Below are positions 1 to 8,758 of a DNA stretch of 64,000 nucleotides, in pieces (the stretch's first letter is position 1; each line of letters begins with the position of its first letter). The translations under genes were made by a program, and so were the position numbers. Under the pieces are notes generated by a model. That model was not told where the DNA came from. It did not search any database and saw only the letters and a program-made list of their open reading frames with translations. The DNA is from Clostridia bacterium (GTDB lineage: Bacteria; Bacillota_A; Clostridia; Oscillospirales; CAG-272): contig JAFUJS010000025.1 of NCBI GenBank assembly GCA_017468115.1, forward strand, positions 15,713 through 79,712, in the 5' to 3' direction.

Positions 1-945
1 TATGAGATTTTACAATATTACTACGGAGATGACATCAATATTGTAACAAATGCGCCTGTGGGTCAGCCTGTTGCATCCTGGGACGGGCGCACGCTTGCCT
101 ACGGGTCAATAGGAAATTCTGTACAGCAAATTCAGATTAGGCTCAACAGGATTTCAAAGAACTTTTCCTTAATACCCAAGATTTACCCTGTTAACGGCAT
201 TTTTGACAGGTCCACCGAGGATGCGGTAAGGGCGTATCAAGAGGCATTTAGCCTTGTGCCCGACGGCATTGTCGGAAAGGATACCTGGTATTCAATACAA
301 AGAACCTATAATGCTGTAAAGAGGCTTAACGATTTAGCCAGCGAGGGGCTTTCCCTTGAAGAGGTCAGCGGAATTTTTAACTCTATTTTAGAGGAAGGCG
401 ATAGCGGAGCCGAGGTTTTTGAGCTTCAATATCTGTTAAATTTAATCAGCGAATATAACAATGTTTTAGAGGCGCCGGCGATTGATGGTGTTTTTGGTGC
501 CGCCACAAGACGTGGTGTTGAAAGCTTTCAGCGTGCCTACGGTCTTGATGTGAATGGGCGGGTTAATATTCCTGTTTGGGATAGGCTTTATCGTGAATAT
601 GTGGGAATTTTAGAGTCCCTGCCACAGGGATACTTTGACAGCTCGACTCTTCCCTATCCAGGCATGGTGCTTCGCCTTGGCTCCGAGGGAGACGGGGTCC
701 TTGCCCTACAGCAATATCTTAATTTCATCAGCGACACATATACATCTATTCCTAAGGTCTCAGAGGATGGTATTTTTGGTGTTAGCACACAAAATGCAGT
801 TTTGGCTTATAAGCAAATTTTCGAGCTTGGAAATGAGCCGTTTGTCGGCGCTGCCACTTGGGAATCAATTACCTCAACCTATCGTGATTTGTTTGACGGT
901 AGCCGTGCCTCTGAGGGCCAATTCCCGGGTTATAACCTAGAGTAG
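1..945 (+). CDS. Peptidoglycan-binding repeat protein, C-terminal part (5' end outside window)
   Basis: The frame is open from base 1 with no stop before the GTG at 58, so this is the 3' part of a longer gene. The first codons read YEILQYYYGDDINIV, which resembles the end of a SpoIID/LytB-type domain; that part is an inference. Three PG-binding-1-like repeats follow, at about residues 15-85, 110-180 and 200-275 counted from the GTG. Each has the pattern of a conserved (V)LxLQxxLN helix and a later DGIFGxxTxxAVxxFQ helix. Such proteins bind cell-wall or cortex peptidoglycan in spore formers. The next PG-binding gene starts 9 bp downstream, so the two are probably co-transcribed. The TAG stop overlaps the next gene's Shine-Dalgarno (taggag). 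Confident on the repeats, less so on the N-terminal domain. Confidence 0.8.
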   Translation, partial: YEILQYYYGDDINIVTNAPVGQPVASWDGRTLAYGSIGNSVQQIQIRLNRISKNFSLIPKIYPVNGIFDRSTEDAVRAYQEAFSLVPDGIVGKDTWYSIQRTYNAVKRLNDLASEGLSLEEVSGIFNSILEEGDSGAEVFELQYLLNLISEYNNVLEAPAIDGVFGAATRRGVESFQRAYGLDVNGRVNIPVWDRLYREYVGILESLPQGYFDSSTLPYPGMVLRLGSEGDGVLALQQYLNFISDTYTSIPKVSEDGIFGVSTQNAVLAYKQIFELGNEPFVGAATWESITSTYRDLFDGSRASEGQFPGYNLE

Positions 946-953
946 GAGCAATT

Positions 954-1484
954 ATGGCATATTTCGATGTTAGAGACAGGAAAAATCCGATTTTACAGAT
1001 ACAAAGAATTCTAAGATTTTTGGACAACGAGGAAAATGGGCTTGCAAGAATAAAGCCAGACGGAATTTATGGAGAAAATACCAAAGATGCGGTTATGGCA
1101 TTTCAAAAGAAATACGGACTTGAAGAGACCGGTATTGTTGACAAGGCAAGCTGGGACTTAATTCAGCTTGTAAACAGGGACACGAGATATAAAACCCAAG
1201 GGGCAATGCCTGTTTATATTCTGCCTAGGTACGAGGATTATATCATTCTGCCAAGCTCCAGGGATAACTATGTTTTTGTGGTACAGCATATGCTTAATGA
1301 AATCGGCACTCATTACGATGATATAGGGGCGGTGGAAATAACCGGCGTTTACGACCAGCCGACCATTGAGGCTATTAAAAGCCTGCAAAGGCATCATTTA
1401 GTCAACGATGACGGTGTTTTAGATGCAAAAGCCTTTAATTTATTGGCTTCGGAGTATGAAAGGCTAAATTCCAGAGATATGTGA
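954..1484 (+). CDS. Peptidoglycan-binding domain protein (two repeats)
   Basis: A 176-residue protein without an obvious signal peptide. It holds two PG-binding-1-like repeats: residues about 5-70 (KPDGIYGENTKDAVMAFQKK) and about 95-170, the second more divergent (ITGVYDQPTIEAIKSLQ). The ATG has an AGGAG Shine-Dalgarno 5-8 bases upstream, overlapping the stop of the preceding gene. The tight spacing and shared domain suggest both act on the same peptidoglycan target, plausibly spore cortex or septal wall. No catalytic domain is visible, so it is probably a binding or scaffolding factor. Confidence 0.8.
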   Translation: MAYFDVRDRKNPILQIQRILRFLDNEENGLARIKPDGIYGENTKDAVMAFQKKYGLEETGIVDKASWDLIQLVNRDTRYKTQGAMPVYILPRYEDYIILPSSRDNYVFVVQHMLNEIGTHYDDIGAVEITGVYDQPTIEAIKSLQRHHLVNDDGVLDAKAFNLLASEYERLNSRDM

Positions 1485-1540
1485 AATAATTTCTATTTTC
1501 ATGTCAATAATATGTCATAGCATGGAAAGGAAGTTTATTT

Positions 1541-3943
1541 ATGATTAACCGTTTTACTAAAAAGGCAGAGAGTGTAATCAGTCACTCAAAGCAATGCGCA
1601 CAGGAGCTTTTTCATTCCTACATAGGAACGGAGCATCTTTTGCTGGGAATACTGGGGACAGAATGTGTAGGCTCACGGCTTCTAGAGGAAAAGAAGGTGT
1701 ACTACAAGGATGTATTTTCCAGGCTTACACCCGGAAACAAAAATTCCGCTGTGGAGGCTGAAAGCCTTACCCCAAAATTCAAGAAAATTATTGAAGAATC
1801 CTACTCTGTTTCGCTAAAATTCAACAACAAGCTAATAGGCTCTGAGCATATTCTTTATGCTATTTGTCAAGAGGTGGATTGTGTTGGGGCAAGGCTACTT
1901 ATTTCCCTGGGAATAAGCTTGAACAGCTTAAAGAACGAGATTTGCTCCTATCTGGAGAATTTTCAGGGCAAAAAAAGCACAAGCACCATAAACGGCTGTC
2001 CTATTTTATCAAGCCACGGCAAAAACCTAAATCAGCTTGCAAGCCAGGGAAAATATGACCCGTTGATTGGTCGTGAGGATGAGGTTATGCGCCTTATACA
2101 GATACTCTCACGAAGAACAAAAAACAACCCCTGTCTGGTAGGTGAGCCGGGGGTTGGTAAAACAGCTATCGTTGAGGGCTTGGCGCAAAAAATCAACGAT
2201 GGCGATGTACCAAGGGAGCTTGAGGGGAAAATTATTGTTTCTCTTGACCTTAGCTCTATGGTGGCAGGTGCAAAATACAGGGGCGAATTTGAGGAAAGAA
2301 TGAAGGGGGTAATGAATGAGCTGAAATCAAACCCTCAAATCATTCTTTTTATCGACGAAATACACACTATTATCGGCGCAGGAGCTGCTGAGGGTGCTGT
2401 GGATGCCGCCAACATAATAAAGCCTGCCTTGTCAAGAGGTCAAATACAGCTAATTGGCGCCACCACAATAAGCGAATACAGGCGACACATTGAAAAGGAT
2501 GCAGCCCTTGAAAGACGATTCCAGCCTGTTTTGGTTAACGAGCCGAGCAAGGAAAAGGCACTTGATATTCTTTTTGGAATCAGAGATAAGTATGAGGAGT
2601 TTCACGGTGTTAAAATTAGTGATGAGGCAATATATTCGGCAGTTAGCCTTTCTACCCGTTATTTGAACGACAGATTTTTGCCTGATAAGGCTATTGATTT
2701 AATTGACGAGGGCTGTTCTCTGCTTAAAATGAGCCACTTTTCCAAATCCCCTGCTATAAAAGAGCTTGAGGATAAAATCAAAGCCCTTTCCAAGGAAAAG
2801 GAGGCGGCTATTGCCAGCGAGGGCTTTGAGCTTGCCTCTAGGCTGCGTGATGAGGAAATGGAGTGCCGCATCAAGCACCAAAGGGAGATGCAAAAAAGGC
2901 AAAAGCAGCTTGAAAGGGAAACACCGATTTTAACAGGTGAGCATATTGCAAGAGTTGTTACTATGTGGACGGAGATTCCAGTTTCAAGGATTGATGAGAG
3001 CGAAAGCGACAAGCTATGCAGCCTTGAAGATAGCCTTTCCGCCCTTGTAATTGGGCAAGCTGATGCTATAAAAACCATTTGCGCTTCGATTAAAAGGTCA
3101 AGAACCGGCTTTAAGAGCCACAAAAGACCTGTTGGCTCCTATCTTTTTTTAGGCCCCACCGGTGTTGGAAAAACCCAACTGGCAAAAAGCCTTGCTACTG
3201 TTATGTTTGGCGGTGAGGATGCACTTATTCGCATAGATATGTCGGAATATATGGAAAAGCATAGCATATCAAGGCTTATCGGCTCTCCACCCGGCTATAT
3301 TGGTTATGACGAGGGAGGTCAGCTTACCTCTAAGGTAAGACTAAAGCCTTACTCTGTTGTACTTTTTGATGAAATTGAAAAGGCGCACCCTGAGGTTTAC
3401 AACCTACTTTTGCAAATACTTGACGAGGGCTCCCTTACCGACAGCCAAGGCAGGTGCGTTGATTTTAAGAATACAATAATAATTTTAACCTCTAATGTGG
3501 GGGCTAAAAGGATTACTGAAGCTAAACGGCTTGGCTTTGTTTCTAATCAAGCGGAAAATGAGGATATGAAGGCTAGAGTTGGCAGTGAGCTTAAAAATAC
3601 TTTCAATCCCGAATTTTTGAACAGGCTTGACGAAATTGTGATATTCAACCAGCTTACCCTTGTAGACACAAAGAAAATATGCGAGCTTATGCTTGGAGAG
3701 GTTAAAGCCTTAGCCTTGGAAATCGGTGTTAATATTGCTTTTGACGACCAGGTTTATGAGCATATTGCCAAGGAAAGCTTTGATAAGGCGTATGGCGCAA
3801 GACCGATTAGGCGAGCTATTATGAGTCTTGTGGAAAATCCGCTTTCCGAAAAGCTTTTAACCGGGGAGATTAAAGCCGGGGACTCGGTTACCGTTGACTT
3901 AAAAAACGAAAAAATTTGCTTTTTGGTTGAAATAAAAAAATGA
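1541..3943 (+). CDS. clpC: ATP-dependent Clp protease ATPase subunit ClpC
   Basis: 800 residues, close to the usual 810-820 for ClpC. The order is: two Clp-N repeats (about 1-145), first AAA+ module with Walker A GEPGVGKT at 201-208, a short coiled segment with a UVR-like stretch at about 417-445, second AAA+ module with Walker A GPTGVGKT at 538-545, a ClpP-docking LGF loop near 663-665, and a C-terminal D2-small domain. It unfolds substrates and feeds them to ClpP in the cytoplasm. In many Firmicutes clpC is in a ctsR-mcsA-mcsB-clpC operon; none of these genes is adjacent here. The gene follows two PG-binding proteins by 56 bp and has its own AAAGGAAG Shine-Dalgarno. It ends in a strong terminator whose stem contains the stop codon. 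Confidence 0.95.
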   Translation: MINRFTKKAESVISHSKQCAQELFHSYIGTEHLLLGILGTECVGSRLLEEKKVYYKDVFSRLTPGNKNSAVEAESLTPKFKKIIEESYSVSLKFNNKLIGSEHILYAICQEVDCVGARLLISLGISLNSLKNEICSYLENFQGKKSTSTINGCPILSSHGKNLNQLASQGKYDPLIGREDEVMRLIQILSRRTKNNPCLVGEPGVGKTAIVEGLAQKINDGDVPRELEGKIIVSLDLSSMVAGAKYRGEFEERMKGVMNELKSNPQIILFIDEIHTIIGAGAAEGAVDAANIIKPALSRGQIQLIGATTISEYRRHIEKDAALERRFQPVLVNEPSKEKALDILFGIRDKYEEFHGVKISDEAIYSAVSLSTRYLNDRFLPDKAIDLIDEGCSLLKMSHFSKSPAIKELEDKIKALSKEKEAAIASEGFELASRLRDEEMECRIKHQREMQKRQKQLERETPILTGEHIARVVTMWTEIPVSRIDESESDKLCSLEDSLSALVIGQADAIKTICASIKRSRTGFKSHKRPVGSYLFLGPTGVGKTQLAKSLATVMFGGEDALIRIDMSEYMEKHSISRLIGSPPGYIGYDEGGQLTSKVRLKPYSVVLFDEIEKAHPEVYNLLLQILDEGSLTDSQGRCVDFKNTIIILTSNVGAKRITEAKRLGFVSNQAENEDMKARVGSELKNTFNPEFLNRLDEIVIFNQLTLVDTKKICELMLGEVKALALEIGVNIAFDDQVYEHIAKESFDKAYGARPIRRAIMSLVENPLSEKLLTGEIKAGDSVTVDLKNEKICFLVEIKK

Positions 3944-3965
3944 GCGATTTCTCGCTCATTTTTTT
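3933..3965. terminator. Bidirectional terminator between clpC and the mscS-type gene
   Basis: The stem ATGAGCGA/TCGCTCAT (3940-3947 and 3952-3959) has a 4-base loop, with seven A before it and seven T after it. It can end transcription from both convergent genes. The clpC TGA stop lies inside the left arm. Confidence 0.9.
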
Positions 3966-3968
3966 GCT

Positions 3969-4853
3969 TTATTTAGACATATGAACATCAAGCTGTGGGT
4001 ATGGAATATCAACACCGAACTCGTCAAAGCTACGCTTAACCTGCTCCATTGTTGCAAAGTAAACATCCCAATAATCTTCTGTCTTAACCCAAACTCTTAG
4101 TCTTACAACAAGTCCCTTGTCGCCATGCTCTGTAACCAAAACAACAGGCTTTGGATCAGTAAGTATTCTCTCCTCTGCCTTTGCACAAGCATAAAGAACC
4201 TTCTTTGCTTGGTCAAGATTGGTTTCAAATGAAATATGGAAGTCGAAGTCAATTCTTCTTGTTGCGTTTGCAGAATAGTTTTGAATATCAGTATTTGAAA
4301 TAATACCGTTTGGAACAACTACCTTTTTGTTGTCAGGTGATGTAACTGTTGTGTAGAAAAGACCGATATCGGTAACTGTACCCGTTACATTTGCACCCTC
4401 GATAAAGTCGCCAACCTCGAAGGGCTTGAAGATAACAAGCATAACACCGCCTGCAATGTTTGAAAGTCCGCCCTGAAGTGCAAGACCGATAGCCAAGCCT
4501 GCAGAAGCAACTGCAGCGGAAAGCGCAGTCATATCAAAGCCAAGGATTGAAATAATAGCAATAGCTATTGCCAAATACAACACGACAGCAATAACGTGCT
4601 TTAAGAAAACCCTAAGCGTTTTATTCATTTTAGGGAAAATTTTACCGGTTTCAATACCCTTTGTAAGTTTTCTTACAATGAAGCATCCTACAAGTAGAAT
4701 AACCAGAGCGATTAAAACATCGACAATGAAATTAACCATACCTGTTCCGGTGAAAAACTCCTTGACACTGTCAAGGAAGCTCTTTGATTCCTCTACAACC
4801 TCTTGAGGTGTATCAGTAGTAGCACCAGCAGTCAAAAATAAGTTTTTGAACAT
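3969..4853 (-). CDS. Small-conductance mechanosensitive channel, MscS family
   Basis: 294 residues. Hydrophobic segments lie at about 38-60, 85-110 and 112-140. The third is the Gly/Ala-rich pore helix (ASAGLAIGLALQGGLSNIAGG) typical of MscS, followed by the beta domain (FKPFEVGDFIE, VVVPNG) and the C-terminal alpha/beta domain. The channel releases solutes on osmotic downshift. The ATG has an AAAGGAGAA site just upstream. A sigma-A-like minus-strand promoter lies at 4909-4937. It is convergent with clpC and divergent from the spoVA genes. Confidence 0.93.
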   Translation of the reverse strand: MFKNLFLTAGATTDTPQEVVEESKSFLDSVKEFFTGTGMVNFIVDVLIALVILLVGCFIVRKLTKGIETGKIFPKMNKTLRVFLKHVIAVVLYLAIAIAIISILGFDMTALSAAVASAGLAIGLALQGGLSNIAGGVMLVIFKPFEVGDFIEGANVTGTVTDIGLFYTTVTSPDNKKVVVPNGIISNTDIQNYSANATRRIDFDFHISFETNLDQAKKVLYACAKAEERILTDPKPVVLVTEHGDKGLVVRLRVWVKTEDYWDVYFATMEQVKRSFDEFGVDIPYPQLDVHMSK

Positions 4854-4908
4854 CTTTTGTTTTCTCCTTTACATTTTTTGAAAGGCTGAAATTATACCTA
4901 ACATTATA

Positions 4909-4937
4909 ATAATACAACATATTCTTTTTTTTGTCAA
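4909..4937 (-). promoter_or_regulatory. Sigma-A-like promoter for the mscS-type gene
   Basis: On the minus strand TTGACA is followed after 17 bases by TATTAT, about 56 bases upstream of the start codon. Confidence 0.6.
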
Positions 4938-4945
4938 ATGTTTTT

Positions 4946-4974
4946 GCATAAATTTTACGATTTGACAAATGCTA
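4946..4974 (+). promoter_or_regulatory. Sigma-G-like promoter for the spoVA genes
   Basis: GCATA, 17 bases, then AATGCTA. Compared with the forespore sigma-G consensus (GHATR / CATNHTA), only the first base of the -10 differs. It lies 31 bases upstream of the spoVAC start, as expected for a forespore operon. Confidence 0.6.
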
Positions 4975-5004
4975 ATTTTTGCAAGGCTAATTAAGGAGGA
5001 TTTT

Positions 5005-5448
5005 ATGAATAAGCAGGAATATAAGGAATATGTAGAGGGGCGAATGAAAAAATCGCCTATTATAAAAAATTGCTTTCACGCTTTTTTGATGGGTGGCGCA
5101 ATATGCACGCTGGGACAAGCCTTTTTGGAGCTGTATATGGCTTTGGGGGTTGAGCGACAGACAAGCTCTACCCTTGCCTCAATAAGCTTGATTTTTTTGG
5201 CAATTTTACTAACCGGGCTTGGTATCTTTGATAATATTGCAAAGGTTGCGGGTGCAGGAACTATTGTGCCTATTACAGGCTTTGCAAACTCTATTGCATC
5301 CTCTGCTCTTGACACTAAGTCAGAGGGCTATGTGCTTGGAGTTGGAGCAAAGATATTTACCATTGCCGGTCCTGTTATTTTGTTTGGAACCATGAGCGGT
5401 GTGGTTTACGGCATAATTTATTATTTGATTACAGCTTTTGGGGGTTGA
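5005..5448 (+). CDS. spoVAC: Stage V sporulation protein AC
   Basis: 147 residues, starting at the ATG with an AGGAGG site 6 bases upstream; an in-frame upstream start at 4969 lacks such a site. It is an integral membrane protein with about four hydrophobic segments and the family motif GAGTIVPITGFANSI. SpoVAC is part of the inner-spore-membrane channel that carries calcium-dipicolinate during sporulation and germination, and it has been described as mechanosensitive in Bacillus. Its stop (5446-5448) is followed one base later by the spoVAD ATG, so translation is coupled. Confidence 0.95.
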   Translation: MNKQEYKEYVEGRMKKSPIIKNCFHAFLMGGAICTLGQAFLELYMALGVERQTSSTLASISLIFLAILLTGLGIFDNIAKVAGAGTIVPITGFANSIASSALDTKSEGYVLGVGAKIFTIAGPVILFGTMSGVVYGIIYYLITAFGG

Positions 5449-5449
5449 T

Positions 5450-6451
5450 ATGAAAAATCAGATTATAAGACTTCAGCGTCCGCCGAAAATATGCTCCTAC
5501 TACACGGTTGTTGGTAGCAAGGAGTTTGACGGGCCTATCGGTCAGCTGTTTGACGAGCATTGTGATGACGACAAATTTGGCAAGGATTCCTGGGAAAAGG
5601 CAGAGAGTGAAATGCAGAAAAGAGCCTTAAGCGGTGCGCTTAAAAAAAGCGGTTTTATCGACACAGAGCTGGACGTTTTGCTTGCAGGAGACCTGCTGAA
5701 TCAATGTGTAGGCTCAAATTACGGGCTTGTGGATTTTGATGTGCCATATTTAGGCTTATACGGTGCCTGCTCCACCTGTGCAGAATCCTTGGCAATTGGG
5801 GCTTGTCTGTATGCAGGCGAAATTGTAAATCTTTACGGCGCAGTTACCTCCTCACACTACTGCTCCAGTGAAAGGCAGTTCAGATACCCACTTGAATACG
5901 GTGGTCAAAGAACTCCTACCGCTCAATGGACTACTACGGGTGCAGGTGCCTATATTGTGGGAAACGAGGGCAAGGTGGAAATTACCCAAGTGTTATTTGG
6001 CAAAGCTGTTGATATGGGCATTACCGATATAAACAATATGGGAGCTGCGATGGCGCCTGCAGCCATTGATACAATTTCCCGATTTTTCAAGGAAAGCAGA
6101 CACTCCCCCAAGGATTTTGACTTAATTATTACCGGAGATTTAGGCTACGAGGGTAGCGAAATTTTGAAGGATTTGTTACTTGGGCAAGGTATTGATATAA
6201 GAGATAACCACACGGATTGTGGTCTTAGAATCTTCGATTTAGAAAGCCAAGATGTGCACGCAGGTGGCTCCGGATGTGGATGCAGTGCTGTTGTTTTAGG
6301 CGCTGATATTCTTCCAAAAATGGAAAAGGGAGAGATTAAAAACGTACTTTTTATCGGTACAGGTGCACTTATGTCTCCTATGACCCTATTTCAAGGCGGG
6401 TCAATACCTGCTATTGCCCATCTTATAAGGCTTGAATATAGAGGTGAATGA
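5450..6451 (+). CDS. spoVAD: Stage V sporulation protein AD
   Basis: 333 residues, a thiolase-fold soluble protein of the SpoVA complex known to bind dipicolinic acid. Family motifs include the N-terminal LQRPPKI, GLYGACSTCAESLA around the thiolase-like cysteine position, and HAGGSGCGCSA near the C-terminus. The start at 5450 is one base after the spoVAC stop and is preceded by a G-rich site (GGGGG). It overlaps the upstream part of spoVAE by coupling rather than coding. Confidence 0.96.
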   Translation: MKNQIIRLQRPPKICSYYTVVGSKEFDGPIGQLFDEHCDDDKFGKDSWEKAESEMQKRALSGALKKSGFIDTELDVLLAGDLLNQCVGSNYGLVDFDVPYLGLYGACSTCAESLAIGACLYAGEIVNLYGAVTSSHYCSSERQFRYPLEYGGQRTPTAQWTTTGAGAYIVGNEGKVEITQVLFGKAVDMGITDINNMGAAMAPAAIDTISRFFKESRHSPKDFDLIITGDLGYEGSEILKDLLLGQGIDIRDNHTDCGLRIFDLESQDVHAGGSGCGCSAVVLGADILPKMEKGEIKNVLFIGTGALMSPMTLFQGGSIPAIAHLIRLEYRGE

Positions 6452-6452
6452 T

Positions 6453-6818
6453 ATGTGGCTACTTAATTATCTTTGGGCATTTTTAATTGGCGGTATTATT
6501 TGCGTGATAGCGCAAATTCTAATTGATAAAACAAAGCTTACTCCTGCAAGAATTCTGGTTTCATATGTTTGTATTGGTGTTTTGTTAACTGCTATCGGGC
6601 TTTATGGACCGCTTGTGGAGTTTGCAGGCGCAGGTGCCACAGTTCCCTTGACCGGCTTTGGCTATGCCATTGCTAACGGTGTTAAAGCCGCAGTTGACCA
6701 GCAGGGCTTGTTTGGCACATTGACAGGTGGTCTTACCGCTACCTCCGGCGGAATTACTGTCGCCCTGTGCTTTGGCTTTATTGCCTCATTAATATTCAGC
6801 AGTAAGCCGAAAAAATAA
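6453..6818 (+). CDS. spoVAE: Stage V sporulation protein AE (AEb type)
   Basis: 121 residues, membrane protein with about four hydrophobic segments and the motif EFAGAGATVPLTGFGYA, clearly related to the matching segment of SpoVAC. The ATG at 6453 has GAGGTG six bases upstream and sits one base after the spoVAD stop; a TTG at 6432 would add seven residues but has no better site. It completes a minimal C-D-E set of SpoVA proteins; spoVAA, AB, AEa and AF are not here. An intrinsic terminator follows. Confidence 0.93.
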   Translation: MWLLNYLWAFLIGGIICVIAQILIDKTKLTPARILVSYVCIGVLLTAIGLYGPLVEFAGAGATVPLTGFGYAIANGVKAAVDQQGLFGTLTGGLTATSGGITVALCFGFIASLIFSSKPKK

Positions 6819-6848
6819 AAGAAACGGACACAGGTCCGTTTCTTTTTG
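6816..6848. terminator. Terminator between spoVAE and the oxidoreductase gene
   Basis: 10-bp stem AGAAACGGAC/GTCCGTTTCT with loop ACAG (6820-6843), with A-rich and T-rich flanks. It serves both convergent genes. Confidence 0.9.
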
Positions 6849-6850
6849 TT

Positions 6851-7837
6851 TTATTTCTTGCTGATGATTTTTGCCTTTTTCTTAACAAGGTCTGCAAGCG
6901 TGATGCTTTGTGCAGAGCTTTCAGGAGTGACAAGGCTTGGCTTTTTGCCGTCGATAATGCAGTTTACAAAGTACTGCATTTCCTCAAGGTAGCCGTTGTC
7001 GTTACCAACATTAATGCCAAAGTCTGCGCTATCATCTGTCGCCTTCTTCTCAAGTCTTACCTCAACGCCGTTTTTGTAAAGCTTATCGGAATGCTCAACA
7101 TAGCCGTTTTGGAAAACCGCAAGATAGGTTGCATGGAATGGAATGTTTGCGTTATACCATGTGCCCTCGCAGGAAACAAGTGTTTCGCCATATGTAAGAT
7201 TAGATACTACTGTGTCGTTATTGCCCTTCATATTGTAGCGATATGCTTCAATCTTATCAGGCATACCAAGAATGCTTTGAACAAAGTCAAGGTCGTGAAC
7301 GGAAAGGTCGGTTGTAACACCGCCGCTTCTCTTCTCGTCTCTCATCCAGTCCTCCCAGCTCCACGATGGCATAGCTGAGATGCGCTTCATATCAAGTCTG
7401 ATGAGCTGTCCAAGCTCGCCTGACTTAATAACCTGACGAAGGTATGCGTATGGTGCCATAAATCTTACAACATGGGCAACCATAAAGTTTTTATCTGTGC
7501 TTGATGCAACTGCCAAAACCTGCTTTGCTTCCTTAGCATTAAGGGTCATTGGCTTTTCGCAAAGAACGTGATAGCCCTTCTTAAGAAGCTTAATTGTCAT
7601 ATCCTTGTGCATATAGCTTGGGGTACAAATATCAATCATATCAAGCTTTTCGGAGCGAAGCATTTTGTTAAGATCTGTATAAATTTTAATCTTTCTGTCG
7701 CCAACCTTTTCCTTTGCAACGTCCTTACGAACATCGCAAACAGCAACAAGCTCTGCATTTTTTATTTCCTCGTAGTTATAGAAATGGCAACCGCCCATTC
7801 CGCCTATACCAACAAGACCTACTCTTACCTTATCCAT
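6851..7837 (-). CDS. Gfo/Idh/MocA family NAD(P)-dependent oxidoreductase
   Basis: 328 residues. The N-terminal Rossmann fold starts with VRVGLVGIGGMGGCHF (GxGxxG nucleotide site). The family motif CEKPMTLNAKEA at about residues 92-103 carries the catalytic-site EKP lysine. The C-terminal half is the alpha/beta substrate domain. Family members oxidise inositols, sugars or sugar acids; the substrate cannot be read from sequence. It overlaps the upstream isomerase gene by 8 bp and has a GGAGGA site, so the two are one operon. The pair resembles inositol or sugar catabolic cassettes. Confidence 0.88.
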   Translation of the reverse strand: MDKVRVGLVGIGGMGGCHFYNYEEIKNAELVAVCDVRKDVAKEKVGDRKIKIYTDLNKMLRSEKLDMIDICTPSYMHKDMTIKLLKKGYHVLCEKPMTLNAKEAKQVLAVASSTDKNFMVAHVVRFMAPYAYLRQVIKSGELGQLIRLDMKRISAMPSWSWEDWMRDEKRSGGVTTDLSVHDLDFVQSILGMPDKIEAYRYNMKGNNDTVVSNLTYGETLVSCEGTWYNANIPFHATYLAVFQNGYVEHSDKLYKNGVEVRLEKKATDDSADFGINVGNDNGYLEEMQYFVNCIIDGKKPSLVTPESSAQSITLADLVKKKAKIISKK

Positions 7838-8648
7838 TGATTATGTCCTCCAAGAATTTTTTAGCATAAAGAATATCTTCTATTTGCTTATCGCCGTCAA
7901 TCTCACGCTCGATCGTAATAGAGCCGTTATATCCGTGCTCCTTGAGCTTTTTAATTAGCACCGGGAAGTTTACACGACCGTCGCCAATTCTCTTTTCTAC
8001 ACCAAGATATTTTGGGTCTGTTGGGTATTCTCCATCCTTGCCGTGAACGCCACGAACATAGTCGCCAAAAATATCAACCGCATCACAAGGATTTGCCTTG
8101 CCATACAGAAGAAGGTTTGCAGGGTCAAGATTAATACCAAGGTTGCCTGTGCCGACATCAACAATTGTTCTCTTTAGAGTGATTGGTGTTTCTTGTCCTG
8201 TTTCAAACAAAAGGTATTGTCCGTTAGCCTTGCAATACTCAGCAAGCTCACGAATAGCGGCTACAACTGACTTAAACTCGTCTGTTGTCGGGTTTTCCGG
8301 CAAGAAGCCCATGTGTGTAATTACGTCCTCAACACCCATCATTTTAGCGAAGTCAGAGCCAAGCTTTAGCTCTGCCATTCTCTTATCACGAAGGAATACA
8401 GGAACGATACCGAGGGTGTGATAGCCACCGATAAAGTCCCAATGAGCATCTCCGCTCCAGCCGCACCAAACTGCGCTGATTTCAAGCCCAGCCTCGTCTG
8501 CGGCAGCCCTAATCTTATCAGCCCATTCCTTGGTCATCATGCTGTGATTCCAAGCGCAGAGCTGAAAGGACTCAAGACCATATTTTTTTACGTCCTTAAT
8601 TTTCTCGACTACATTTTCGCCGAGATGAACCATTGTACCTAATTTCAT
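7830..8648 (-). CDS. Sugar phosphate isomerase/epimerase (xylose isomerase-like TIM barrel)
   Basis: 272 residues from the ATG at 8648, which has GAGGTG 5 bases upstream; a TTG at 8663 is possible but lacks a site. Metal-ligand motifs of the AP-endonuclease-2/IolE-like family are visible: FETGQE, NLDPANL, GVHGKDG and IEREI near the C-terminus. It probably isomerises or epimerises a sugar or keto-inositol upstream of the coupled oxidoreductase. A sigma-A-like promoter is at 8681-8709. Confidence 0.85.
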   Translation of the reverse strand: MKLGTMVHLGENVVEKIKDVKKYGLESFQLCAWNHSMMTKEWADKIRAAADEAGLEISAVWCGWSGDAHWDFIGGYHTLGIVPVFLRDKRMAELKLGSDFAKMMGVEDVITHMGFLPENPTTDEFKSVVAAIRELAEYCKANGQYLLFETGQETPITLKRTIVDVGTGNLGINLDPANLLLYGKANPCDAVDIFGDYVRGVHGKDGEYPTDPKYLGVEKRIGDGRVNFPVLIKKLKEHGYNGSITIEREIDGDKQIEDILYAKKFLEDIING

Positions 8649-8680
8649 ATTTGCACCTCGCAAGTATTTTCATTATCTTG

Positions 8681-8709
8681 ATTTTAACATATTATTCCTA
8701 TACTTTCAA
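8681..8709 (-). promoter_or_regulatory. Sigma-A-like promoter for the isomerase/oxidoreductase operon
   Basis: Minus strand TTGAAA, 17 bases, TAAAAT, 33 bases upstream of the isomerase ATG. Confidence 0.6.
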
Positions 8710-8721
8710 GTAGTTAACGAC

Positions 8722-8750
8722 AAAAAAAGAGCCTATTTGGCTCTTTTCTT
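8722..8750 (-). terminator. Terminator of the CD1247-type gene
   Basis: Stem AAAGAGCC/GGCTCTTT around 8725-8747 with a 5-base loop; on the minus strand it is followed by a run of seven T. Confidence 0.85.
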
Positions 8751-8758
8751 TTAATAAA

